This document shows, piece after piece, positions 45,101 through 55,160 of a stretch of 64,000 nucleotides of DNA. The stretch is from Takifugu bimaculatus (lineage: Eukaryota > Chordata > Actinopteri > Tetraodontiformes > Tetraodontidae). The notes below the pieces were generated by a model that saw only the letters and a list, made by a program, of their open reading frames with translations, did no database searches and was not told the DNA's origin. The stretch lies in assembly GCA_004026145.2 (NCBI GenBank), contig CP034990.1, forward strand, positions 6,845,812 through 6,909,811, read 5' to 3'. Each line of letters starts with the position of its first letter. Position 1 is the first letter of the stretch. A program made the translations under genes and the position numbers.

Positions 45101-48100
45101 GCTGCAAATACACCAGGAAGAGTTTCAGGACACTGTACAACCACTTATATGGCTTGAAGAGAGTGAGCACATACACATCAACACAGAATGAACTGGGTAG
45201 CATCTCTACATCGTTATGACAACGGCAACCTAGCCATCAATTAGCCATCTAATACAATAGATCTTAATCTCAAGATGCTTTACATATAGCATCATTTACG
45301 TTACCTTACACACAGCTCAGGTCTGAAACACACCTGTTTGATGTGTAACTCAAATGATGCCTCTTTTCTTTTGCAGCCTAAAGCTCTGAAACTTCTGGGG
45401 ATGGAGGTTTGCTCTTTTTATTGTTTAAATCATCTGCCCTCATATTTGACCTCACCTGGACTGATGTGGTCTCATCGGGGCTCCTGCAGGACGATGAACC
45501 ACGTTCGAAAGGAAGAGGGAAAAAGAGCAAGAAGAAGGAGGAGGAGTTGGATGTCGATGTGGACGACCCTGAGGTCAGCAGGTTCCAGTATCCCTTCCAC
45601 GAGCTGATGGTTTGGGCTGTGCTGACAAAGCGCCAGACCATGGCCCTGTTCCTGTGGCAACACGGGGAGGAGGCCATGGCCAAGGCCCTGGTGGCCTGCA
45701 AACTGTACAAGGCCATGGCCCACGAGTCCTCCCAGAGCGAACTGGTGGATGATATTTTTCAGGATCTGGAGAACAATTCCAGGTGAGTCCCAGAAGGACC
45801 AGGGACCAGAGTGTCTTGTGAAGATGTGGATGATGGCTGTGTTGTGTTTGTGTCCTGCACAGGGAATTTGGCCAGTTGGCTTATGAACTGCTGGATCAGT
45901 CCTACAAACGCGACGAGCAGGTGGCCATGAAGTTGCTGACGTACGAGCTGAAGAACTGGAGCAACTCCACGTGTCTGAAGCTGGCTGTCGCTGCCAAACA
46001 TCGTGACTTCATCGCTCACACCTGCAGCCAGATGCTGCTGACTGACATGTGGATGGGCTGCCTGAGGATGGGGAAGAGCAACAGTCTGAAGGTGACCAAT
46101 GACACAATGAACCAAGTGACACAAAACTATACTTTAAACTATCTCAACCTATTTTCGTCGCCTGCTAGAGATCTTTTTTATAACGTGTTGATGAACGTTG
46201 TCATTATTCACCTTTTGCTGGAAATGAGGATTACAGGCCATTTTAAAGGAGCGGTCTTATGGTTGTGGTGATAGTGGTTATCTGGAGTTGGCCCATCATT
46301 CTTTCAGTCGGTACCCACAGCTCAGTAGAGGCGGAAAGGTAAAACCTGTGCTGAATGACCAGAGTGGAACCAGAACCGTTTGTTAGTATCACCATCTGCT
46401 GGAAGGTGAAACAGCTTCAGATCGCTGGAACTACTGGGATGATTAGATAAGATAACGGTCCTGCTCTGGCAGGGTCATTGTTGTGTGAAGATTTTAAAGG
46501 TACAAGAGAATAAAGATAGCAGGAGAAGAAGATAATTAAATAAGTAAAACATGTGGCTGTGTCAGTTCAGAAATAAAGTTCAATTCTCTAAAGTTCATTC
46601 TTAAAGTGGACACAAGAGGACAAGAGTAGCATTACTGTATGCTCAAGCTGCATGTGACACACTGGGATATTTAAATCCTGCACAACAGAAAAAAGCCACA
46701 CAACACACACGGCACAACATGACGCAATCATAATAGAGTAATGGCATCGTCGTCTGCAGGTGATCCTCGGCATCATTTTCCCACCTGCGATTCTCCTGCT
46801 GGACTTTCGTCTTGGAGATGAAGCTTCAAATCGTCCAAATAGAAACAACGAGGACCGCGGAACCAAAGACGAGGACAGCAAATCCAGCAAGGTAACGACC
46901 CTGCAGAACCACCCTTGCTGTTCTGTCCACTCAGCATTGTGATGAAAGCACGCTTGTCCCAGGACGCCGCCTCCAACCTGGACGCTACATCAAAGAAAGG
47001 CGATGATGAGGAAGAGCAGAACAAAATCAAGAGGAGAACTCCAGTTGTGAGGACGATCTTTGAGTTCTATAACGCTCCATTCACAAAATTCTGGTTCAAT
47101 ACGGTGAGTTTAGATATACCATATATATGTTACTATTATAGAAATAATGAGTTAATAACACATCATCACCATACACAGCACAAATCAAATGGCGTGTGTG
47201 TGTGTGTGTGTGTGTGTGTTAGATCTCCTACCTGGTCTACCTCATGTTGTATAACTACATCATCCTGGTGAAGATGGAACGATGGCCGTCTCTTCAGGAG
47301 TGGACCGTGATCGCTTACATCATCACACTCGGACTGGAGAAAGTCCGACAGGTACACACACCCTTGTCCTTCTATCTTTGTGAGGGCTTTCATGACCATA
47401 ATCTGATGTCCAGCTCCTTATGCTCCATTAAGAATGTTAAGGGTCAACTTTTATCTCTAACCGGCTCTTATGTTATTAAAGTCCAGTAAAGGTATTTGAT
47501 GAATTATGTTGACTTAGATGCTGAATTCAAAGTTTTCCGCCTCAAATATGAGCTCAATTTTTATCAACGCTCTCAGATCCTGATGTCTGAACCAGGGAAA
47601 CTGAAACAGAAGATCAATGTCTGGTTGGAGGATTATTGGAACATCACAGACTTGGTGGCCATCTCTGTCTTCCTGCTGGGTCTGCTGCTACGGCTGCAGA
47701 ACGAGCCCTCCATGGGTTATGGACGGGTCATCTACTGCGTCGACATCATCTTCTGGTACATCAGAGTCCTCGACATCTTTGGAGTCAACAAATACCTTGG
47801 ACCCTACGTCATGATGATCGGCAAAATGGTATCAGCCCCCATCCCAGCTGTAACAGCTTTTGAACCCCAGTGAAAAATATTTTCATTGTAGGAATTTCTT
47901 CAAATAGTGACTACTAGCATAGCATCTATATCAGCTAAATAGTCTCTCCTCTGGTGTCCCAGAAGTATCATAAGCTGGTCTGGCCAGAAACCGCTGAGTC
48001 AGTCATCAGTGCTGACATTTCTTGCAGATGATCGATATGCTGTACTTTGTGGTCATCATGTTGGTGGTGCTGATGAGTTTCGGCGTTGCCCGCCAGGCCA

Positions 48101-50731
48101 TCCTTCACCCCGATGAGGAGCCGACATGGCGCTTGGCGCGAAACATCTTCTACATGCCGTACTGGATGATCTACGGAGAGGTGTTTGCTGACTCCATAGA
48201 CCGTAAGACTAGAGTTCATAGTAAGATTCTCAGTCACGCTGCTGCTCCTTCTCTGATTGGTGATTTTTCTCGCTGCCTTTACAGGGTGAAAGATGTTCCG
48301 TGCTTTTGGCTCCTAAAATTTTAACTGGTTGTAATTTCAAGATGAACATTTAGCTGTACACGAGCAGTATTTATATATTTGAATTCAGTGTTTATGAAAT
48401 ATACGGTAAAAATGTTCCTACTATTGATGAGGCTCGACTAATAACCTGCAGAAACATCTTTACTTTGTCGCTTACTTTTTGACTTCTCACTCTTTTTTGA
48501 CTGTTTCACCCTTTTATTTTTCTCTTCTCCACCAAACAAAAGTTTATGCGATGGAAATCAATCGTAAGTATCTGACACGGTCAAACAGGAATTACAGAAT
48601 ATGCTACAGTAACGGAAAATGTGAAGATGATCACATGTTTCACCTCAGCTCCATGTGGAGACAACCTGTATGATGAAGATGGGAAGAAGCTTCCTCCCTG
48701 TATTCCTGGAGCCTGGCTGACGCCGGCCATCATGGCGTGTTACCTGCTGGTCGCCAACATCCTGCTGGTCAACCTGCTTATTGCCGTCTTTAAGTCAGTC
48801 AATCAGCATCGACCACATTTTTATCAGATGTACTTCAGGTCTACAGCTGTCGTGATCTATTTTTAACATAAGAATCATAATGGTAATTATATTATAGGGG
48901 GATTACAGCCTTTCCCCTTGGCTGTTTTTTTGTATTATTATAAGTGAGTCCGCCAGGATATTCTGTTAAGTAACAAAATATATACTTGATTCTCTAAACA
49001 TTTCTCACCTTTGGTTTGTTTTCACTGAAATGAATCACTGATTTCAGCGAATTAAGATCTACTCACGTGGCGGTTTTGTGACGCCTCTTCTCGTCAACAG
49101 TAACACCTTCTTTGAGGTGAAGTCCATCTCCAACCAGGTGTGGAAGTTCCAGCGATATCAGCTTATCATGACTTTCCATGACCGTCCCATACTGCCCCCT
49201 CCCCTCATTATTATCTCCCACATCTACATCCTCCTGAGGCGACTGTTCTGTCCCTGTCGTCAGAGGCCAGACGGTGAACGTGATCATCGGGAGCGAGGAC
49301 TCCGTAAGACTGCTTTCTGAGCTTCAAAGTTCAGGTTCTCCTGCTGTTTCAGCTGATTGTTGTCATTTCCTCAGAGCTGGTGCTGAATTTGGATGAGTTG
49401 AAGAGCCTGCACGAGTTTGAGGAGCAGTGTGTTGAGGAATATTTCCGAGAAAAAGATGACGAGAAACAGTCGTCCAACAACGAGAGAATCCGGGTGACAT
49501 CAGAGAGGTCAGGAAGACAGCAGACAGGTTCTGACTGTCCATCACTGAGGTTTTATGTCCATTATGATCTGGTGACTGAAGGTTGCGATTGTTCACTGTC
49601 TGTTCAGGGTGGAGAACATGTTCATGCGTCTGGAGGAAGTGAATGAGAGGGAGCACGCCATGAAGGCATCCTTGCAGACAGTGGACCTCCGCCTGGCTCA
49701 GCTGGAGGAGTTTTCCGGACGCATGATGCACGCGCTGGAGAAACTGGCAGGGGTGGAGCGAGACGAGCTCTTCGCCACGCGCTCCCGAGGCTCGTCGGTC
49801 TGTGAGCTTTCTCTGCTGCGACACGGCAGCGTCAACAGTGGAGACGGATACAGTCTGTTCCGATACCAGCTGGAGCACCACGACAGGGGGTCTGTGTCTG
49901 GAGACACTGAGGGACCGGGTCTGGAGGCACCAGGCAGAAGCACCGAGGCAGGAAACACTACAGGTACAATGGAGTGTGTCTGTGTGTGTGTGTGTGCGTG
50001 TGTACCATGCTAGAACCTTAAAAGCTTTGAACATATCTTCTCTGGCCATATCTGACAACCCTAACCTTCTAATTCCAGATGTGGTGAAGGAGTTTGGATC
50101 GAGTCTAGAGGTATCGGGGCGGAAGGAGAGAGCGCATTCTCTGTCCAACATCAACATCCTGATCTCACCATGCAGTGGCAGCCTCAGTCCCCCCCAGAAC
50201 GGCTGTGCTGAGGCTCCGACTCAAATGAATGCCAGTCAAGACTGGCATTCATTGGAGAAAGTCCGTCTAGAGGCAGCAGCATCTTTTCCTCTAGTGAGGT
50301 CATCCTCTCCAACCCACGGGACTTTGGCTTCGCACAGGAAGTCCATTGGCGGCATCTGCTGTAGCCCCGCCCACCAAGAGACAGCAACTACTGTCACCCC
50401 CTTTGTGGACTCAAGTGGGTCCCGTTGCAGAGTCCAACCTTCCTCTGAGGATAAACAAGATGCGGAGACAACCTGCAGTGGATCTGATAATGGGCACAAT
50501 CGCCATAGTAACAAAGTGGAGGAGGAGTTTCTGGTGGGGGAGGATCAGATGTACCCGACTCTTCGGTCCAAGAGTTTGAATGAGAATCCTAGAAAGATGA
50601 AGAGGAAAGAGAGGGACGAGGCGCTGCATTCAAGTGCCAGTGTCAAAGATCTGGTGTCAGCATTCAGCGGGATCACAGAGGTCCTGCAGTCCAGGACGGA
50701 GTCCAGACTCTCTGACAGAGGGACTCCGTGA
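39034..50731 (+). CDS. trpm1: TRPM1 (melastatin) cation channel, 28 coding exons, complete
   Basis: Coding exons: 39034-39117, 40739-40815, 40991-41183, 41270-41483, 41556-41680, 41883-42054, 42159-42333, 42447-42570, 43340-43412, 43566-43666, 43747-43911, 44449-44583, 44870-44920, 45022-45162, 45377-45406, 45490-45782, 45863-46091, 46760-46891, 46963-47103, 47223-47351, 47577-47828, 48028-48202, 48543-48563, 48649-48793, 49101-49303, 49375-49507, 49608-49963, 50079-50731. All junctions are GT-AG and in phase; the total is 4722 nt, 1573 aa, near human TRPM1 (about 1600). TRPM1 is the non-selective cation channel of retinal ON-bipolar dendrites, closed downstream of mGluR6, and is also found in melanocytes. 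TRPM1-specific features set it apart from TRPM3/6/7: FQGGGQVNKA, LHLMVKEWQLELP, a Lys/Gly-rich exon before ETDPRKLELLNWV, the pore segment YMPYWMIYGEVFAD, and YPTLRSKSL near the C-terminus. No alpha-kinase domain follows, unlike TRPM6/7. I cannot tell which teleost paralogue (a or b) it is. Confidence 0.96.
40183..40720. repeat. CT-rich polypyrimidine tracts in trpm1 intron 1
   Basis: Long CTCCTCTC runs at 40183-40500 and again at 40636-40700, just before the exon 2 acceptor at 40738. Some of it acts as the polypyrimidine tract of that acceptor. Confidence 0.85.
40739..43666 (+). CDS. trpm1: trpm1 exons 2-10: TRPM homology region (cytosolic)
   Basis: Residues 29-446 form the cytosolic TRPM homology region, which folds as a Rossmann-like (SLOG) domain in TRPM structures and mediates assembly. 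Landmarks are WIEKTF at about 33, KWSILKHTQPSPTDTYGVLEFQGGG (around 90-113, quoted in parts by position), ISVHGGLQNF, GKGLIKAAVTTGAWIFTGG, IGIAPWGIIENKEDL, HFILSDNGTTGKYGAEV, and VPVVICDGSGRASDII near 330. Several introns are very short (72 bp between exons 4 and 5). Exon 4 uses the weaker donor G|GTGCGA. Confidence 0.93.
43047..43071. repeat. (TG)n microsatellite in trpm1 intron 8
   Basis: Short pure TG tract within the 769-bp intron between exons 8 and 9. Confidence 0.9.
43747..46091 (+). CDS. trpm1: trpm1 exons 11-17: Lys-rich linker and MHR3/4 region
   Basis: Residues 447-794. Exon 11 encodes a lysine/glycine-rich linker (GGGKGKARGKKCKGGK) typical of TRPM1 and ends at LLNW. Exons 12-14 carry LEQAMMDALVLDRVDFVKLL, LEELYN, and GNLPPDYQITLIDIGLVLE. 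Exon 15 has only 30 nt (PKALKLLGME). Exon 16 begins with an acidic and lysine-rich patch (GRGKKSKKKEEELDVDVDD) and continues into FHELMVWAVLTKRQTMALFL. Exon 17 encodes MKLLTYELKNWSNSTCLKLA and ends just before the pre-S1 region. Confidence 0.93.
46760..48793 (+). CDS. trpm1: trpm1 exons 18-24: transmembrane core and pore
   Basis: Residues 795-1125. Exons 18-19 form the pre-S1 segment, with an acidic, variable insert. Exon 20 encodes S1 (YLVYLMLYNYIILV) and S2 (TVIAYIITLGLEKV). Exon 21 encodes S3 (LVAISVFLLGLLLRL, about 954-968) and S4 (VIYCVDIIFWYIRVLDIF, about 979-996). Exon 22 encodes S5 (YFVVIMLVVLMSFGVA) and the pore helix and filter region YMPYWMIYGEVFAD. Exon 23 is a 21-nt microexon (VYAMEIN after splicing gives L/YAMEIN). 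Exon 24 encodes the outer-pore PPCGDNLYDEDG and S6 (ACYLLVANILLVNLLIAVF). The Cys in the S6-proximal pore loop is conserved in the family. Confidence 0.94.
47194..47222 (+). promoter_or_regulatory. trpm1: (GT)n tract forming the trpm1 exon 20 splice acceptor
   Basis: About 13 GT units run directly into TTAG|ATC, so the normal polypyrimidine tract of this acceptor is replaced by GT dinucleotides. UG repeats are the known binding site of TDP-43 and CELF proteins, which affect splice-site use. Exon 20 encodes S1-S2. Confidence 0.6.
49101..50731 (+). CDS. trpm1: trpm1 exons 25-28: TRP helix, coiled coil and C-terminal tail
   Basis: Residues 1126-1573. Exon 25 carries the TRP helix (VWKFQRYQLIMTFHDRP) and PPPLIIISHIYIL. 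Exon 26 has LHEFEEQCVEEYFREKDDE and RIRVTSER. Exon 27 has the coiled-coil heptads (VENMFMRLEEVNERE to LEKLAGVE) that drive tetramerisation in TRPM channels, then NSGDGYSLFRYQ. Exon 28 is the poorly conserved serine-rich tail; it retains YPTLRSKSLNENPRKMK near residue 1525, the counterpart of the human distal motif, and ends LSDRGTP. The human tail ends differently, so the fish C-terminus is probably divergent or alternatively spliced. Confidence 0.9.
49977..50005. repeat. (TG)n tract in trpm1 intron 27
   Basis: A TG run with CG and CT interruptions lies about 15 bases after the exon 27 donor (AG|GTACAA). Confidence 0.85.
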
Positions 50732-51568
50732 GCCAGCTCGCGTATCTGCTACCGATCGGTCTGAGTCTGGATGGACTCAGAACCAGAACGACAACATTAC
50801 TGATGTTACATCTGATGTTTTCAATGTTATTTTCAGTTTTACACGTCAACACTTGGACGGGTGCTTAGAAGTCCCATTTTTCAACATGTGTGAAATAACA
50901 GAAATAGCAGTGATGCGCCCAGAGTAAAAATATTATTCAGAATTCACACAGGTTCTCAAACAGAGAGGCTTCTTCAGTTCCGACTAGCTCGGTATGAGTT
51001 GACTCTCCACGAGATCCAGATGAAGGAAAAGCTTCTGAGTCTACAACTCAATTTAAACAAATATTCACTTTTGAGTGTTTTAGTGAGCCCAACACAACAG
51101 GAAGTGACACAATAGTTTAGCGCTCACGTTCACCAGCCAGGAAGCAGCGGAACCAGATGTTTCACTGAGCAGCTTACTGAATCCGACGACGACAGGAGAC
51201 GCTATACAGTTATAGTATTTATTGATAAAAAGCACCAAGTGTCGCCTAAAATGCCCTTCATCGTGTGACTGCCTCGCCATCTCAGTCACATGACCAGAGC
51301 GGCTCTGGCTGGTGCAGGTTAACCTTCAGGACTTGACCTGATCTATATTGTTGGAAAAATCACTGGGAAAAATTTCTATAAATAAAAAGGATACAAACAG
51401 TAAATAGTGACTTGTGTTATTCTGACCCTCCAACAGTTGTTCATTAGTGTCAGCACGGCTGCAGAGTGAAGGCTGCTACAAGTGACCAGAAGGCTTTGAT
51501 GTCCACTGGGATTGATTAAAAACATATAAAAGCAGAAACTGGAGTGTCTCATTAGCCCGTAGGTCCAT
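50732..51568. other. Convergent 3' UTRs of trpm1 and zdhhc1
   Basis: The 837 bp between the two stop codons. An AATAAA at 51381-51386 (plus) could end trpm1. TTTATT at 51218-51223, which is AATAAA on the minus strand, could end zdhhc1. Used together they would give an antisense overlap of at least 160 bp. Other signals cannot be excluded. Confidence 0.45.
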
Positions 51569-53130
51569 TCACATGATCCCAGTCTCCCTCTGACCCAGTG
51601 TGGGACTGTCTTGGCAGGTAACAGTGGTGTCTCCACTGGCCCTGCTGACAAACACGGTGGGGGGCTGGGTGGAGGACATTTCAAACATCAGCTCCCCAGT
51701 ACTCTTATTATTTCTGGATGCTGAGGCCTTCCTTTTAGTCCTGCAGTGGGAGGACTGTGGAGGAAATGCGGAGACAGTCCTCTGTGAGAACCTGGACGAG
51801 TCTCCAACTGTCAGAGAAGAACCCAGCTTAGCCAACACCATGGGTATCTCCTCCAGAGACTCTGCAGAGTCTGAATGGTACTCAGCAGGAGGGGCGGCCG
51901 CCTGTACTGGACCCAGGGCCGGGGCCAGAGGGGGCAGGGAGGCCCTCAGAGGAAACGCTGGGAAAGGAATTCTCTGAGCCAGGGACACGGAAGACGCACT
52001 GCTGGCATCTGCTTGGGAAACAAAAACACATCCAGATTAGACTCTGCTGAACCAGTAATCCAGTAACCATTAACGATATATATCAGTATGATACTGGGAC
52101 ACTTTCACACACAAACTGCAGAAAAGAGGAGCGAGCTCACCTGGGGGAAGGCCGCTGTTCGGGCTATGATCTCTGGTCATCTCTGATGGAACTTTCTGGC
52201 TCTTCCTCTTTTTTTTCTTTGAACGTACAAAGACGCTCATGAGGAAGAGTGAAAGACTCGTGTCCACGGTGACAACACCAGCCTTACCTGTGTGCGGCGG
52301 CGTGTGGGTGCCGCTGCGTTGAGCTCTGAAGACATGTTGGCCTCTTCCACAACAGGACTGGACACGGTTCTCACTCTGCTCTTCACCAATGTCCTAACAG
52401 ACAAACAAATCTTCTTTACTTTACAGAACAGGTCCTGAAGTCAACTCTGAGAGTAAGTAGTACTGCAGCTGCAGTTTTTGATTCCTCCTATTTGTAGTCC
52501 AACTAACCTTTCGTTCATTGACATTCCTCAATAATTCCACAACACTTACGCGGGTTCCCCGTGCACAGCCACAGTGGGACCTTCCTCGTTGTCCATCTGA
52601 GGCTGGGTGAAACCCTGGGGCGACGGACCGTCCGCATCCTGACATGGAGGAACAAACGTTAGATTCAAACAGCTCAGATGCATCATGAGGAAGTACACGA
52701 AAGACTAATTATTCTGGCAACCAATTGAGGCTTCGATTCAGACGAAGTTTGAACATATCGACTGGAAGGATGTAAATTACGTTGAAGAGGCTGACTGATG
52801 GAACTGCTGCTGCTGTTTTCCTGGAGTCTCTTCTGCCGTGACGGTGACGCTGTCGCACGATGTACTCGTAAGTGCTGAGTCTGTTCCACACTAAGCACAC
52901 AGTCGTCTTACTCTGCTGTTCAGGTCTGTTCGTTTGTAGTTACGGGCTCCGGGTGAATGGTGAGTGGGTCTTACTCAGGTAGATGTGAAAGCAGAGCAAG
53001 TGAGAGAGCAGCACAGACGACAGCAACGCCAGAGTAATGGTGACCGCGGCCAGGCCAGGAATCACTGCAGCAGCCGAGCTCAGCGGGGCCACCGGCAAGA
53101 ACACGAACCACACCGACGAATCGTTCCTCA
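51569..53130 (-). CDS. zdhhc1: zdhhc1 exons 5-10: membrane segment 4 and cytosolic tail
   Basis: Exon 5 encodes WFVFLPVAP and the last membrane segment ending LLCFHIYL. Exon 6 continues MWNRLSTYEYIVRQR, a hallmark after the last membrane segment. Exons 7-10 encode a low-conservation tail with a basic patch (KKKRKSQK, exon 9) and serine/proline-rich sequence ending RETGIM. The phase-consistent acceptor of exon 9 is TCAAAG|AAA at 52217-52218; the intron before it would be only about 70 bp. Exon 6 could end elsewhere if AAC|GTAATT is not its donor. Confidence 0.75.
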
Positions 53131-54791
53131 CTGCAACACAGTAACCGCGGCCACCAGTTGGGCTCAGATCATCAGAAGATGAGAGGAACATTTGGTAAAT
53201 GAGTTCTGTTTTGTCTCATTTGTTAAGTGTTTGTTATTGAAAAACTCCAGGGTGTGTGTACCCTTAGTGTTACGATTGTTGCTAAAGAAATGTTCACAAA
53301 GGGAAAGCAGACTTTGCAAAAGTCACAACTTCCTGGCAAACCTTAAAAAATGGTGGAATGAATGTGTTGTATATGTCGAGAAAAATGTCGGGAGCATTTC
53401 TGAAAGGCCACATAGCTTTTGAAGGAATCCTGGCTGCAAATGGCTGCAGAGGTCAGGTGACTTACACAGGAAGTGCTGGTTGGTGCGCAGTCTGGATGGA
53501 TGCAAAAAAAACTCCACAAACACGTAGGAGGCAACAACCAGGACAAAGCAGATCCCCAGCAGGGCTGAGAGAACACTGTGGAGGAACAACCTGGGGAGCA
53601 GCAACACAGCAGAACTGAATACACACTAATACAGCAGTAGAGCCGCTGCTAGAGAACAGTCTGAATACAGGACACAGTGAACAATCGACTCACTTGTAGT
53701 TCCTGCTGCCGACACAGTTGTTCAGCCAGCGACAATGATGGTCAAAGTTAGCAACACATTTATTGCAAGAACTGCAGTGCTTGGACTTGGGTCCCCTGAA
53801 ACAGACAAACACACACACAAACACACCTTTAAATGGGACTCAGACTGTAGTTCTTCAGAGTTTAGTTCCTCAACAGGCAGAAGGACAACCTTAACAAGAC
53901 TCTACAGGTAAAACAGGAACCAATTCTCAGACCTACCTGAGCACTCACAAGCCTGGTGTGGTGCTAAATGTAGGAACAAAAGGATTCTTGTTAGACATCA
54001 ATCACAACTTTTGATTGTTCACCTGGCTGCTGACAACAGCAGCTGCTTATGATGACAGTGTGTTCATGTACGAGCAGGTACAGTAGGATTACCACCTACT
54101 TCAGGATTACCACCGTTTACAGCAAACTTTGCTCTGGTTTCTGGATCCTTCAGTTTCTGTGGGAGCTAACTAAAGTTTGATTTGATTGTTTTAAAGTAGT
54201 ACTCACACATCCACCTGGCACAGGTAGCAGTGGCAGTTCTCAATGACGTGAGGATGTTTGGAGCGGTCAAAGACAGGAACCGGACCTCTGTCGCTCTTGG
54301 TTCGAACATTGTGGTCAGCTGGGTCAATGGATACGGCGGTGATGTGGACGCACAGGTGACATGCAAACATCACACCTGTACACTGAGTTCAGGTCAGGAA
54401 TCAAACAGTTTTGGAAAGTTTTCTGGTCAAAAACATCCCAGTGCCATCCAAACCACATCATTTTTTGGGCTGGCATGCCAACCCAGGTCCATCTCTGTGG
54501 ACATGACATTTATCTGACGTTGTGTCCACCTGCATCCATCTTAAATCAAATGAGGTTTGAATGTAAGGATACAATGTAGCCTGCAGGGATCCAGTGTGCT
54601 GGCAGCAGAGGCACAAACACTCCGAAGGTGGTGATGGCAAAATAGATGTAGAGCAACCAGGCCAGCAGCTGGAATGGGTGCGGCGGCCAGCTCCAGCCAT
54701 TGGTCCGAGAACAAAGCGGTACATCGGCCCGGTGTGGGTTGTCCTCTGCCACTGGCACCGTGCGGTTTGGGTTCCTACAGAATGCATCCAT
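51569..54791 (-). CDS. zdhhc1: ZDHHC1-type palmitoyltransferase, 10 coding exons
   Basis: Exons in transcription order: 54573-54791, 54207-54382, 53694-53795, 53466-53590, 52975-53130, 52781-52890, 52550-52638, 52288-52393, 52141-52216, 51569-52008. They total 1599 nt, 532 aa; human ZDHHC1 is about 485. The enzyme transfers palmitate to cysteines of target proteins at ER/endosomal membranes; mammalian ZDHHC1 is also reported to act with STING in DNA sensing. The N-terminus NGWSWPPHPFQLLAWLLY and FVPLLPAHWIPAGY, the cysteine-rich domain with DHHC at residues 150-153 (catalytic Cys153), NNCVGSRNY, and FVFLPVAP with LLCFHIYL all match ZDHHC1 better than ZDHHC11. Four membrane segments are visible (about 42-65, 77-92, 167-192, 225-256). 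The catalytic half is firm. The C-terminal half (exons 6-9) is less certain, especially the donor of exon 6 and the acceptor of exon 9. Confidence 0.9.
53466..54791 (-). CDS. zdhhc1: zdhhc1 exons 1-4: membrane segments 1-3 and DHHC domain
   Basis: Exon 1 starts at the ATG at 54789-54791, one base after a possible acceptor (TCTGAAG|G), and ends GGCTACATT|GTATCC in phase 0. Exon 2 (from acceptor CTCAG|TGT) carries TAVSIDPADHNVR and the first zinc cysteines (CHCYLC). Exon 3 carries KSKHCSSCNKC, FDHHCRWLNNC and GSRNY: all zinc-binding and catalytic residues of the family are present, so the enzyme should be active. Exon 4 encodes membrane segment 3 (SALLGICFVLVVASYVFVEFF) and LRTNQHFL. Confidence 0.93.
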
Positions 54792-55160
54792 CCTTCAGAC
54801 CGAGGAAATGTACATTATTTTATTCTGATGGTGATCACATGACCACTTCGTGTAACCACAACTGCCACTTACAAAAGGATCTATAGTCAGTACATCCTCA
54901 ATAAAATATATGAGTGAGATCTGAATCATCATTGCCTGTGTAGTATATATTTTCAGTGTATATATATATATATGAATTGTGAACGAATTGTGACAGAAAT
55001 CGCCCTCTCTTACCTCGTCACTACTACAACTTGCATTTTAACTTGTAATTAATCCCTGTCACACAACACACAGAGTAATCGGCTCAAATTTGAAATGAGT
55101 ACAGTATTCTGTCAGAAATTGTGATTCTGGTGCAGATTAGAAGGAGAAGACGTGTGAATA

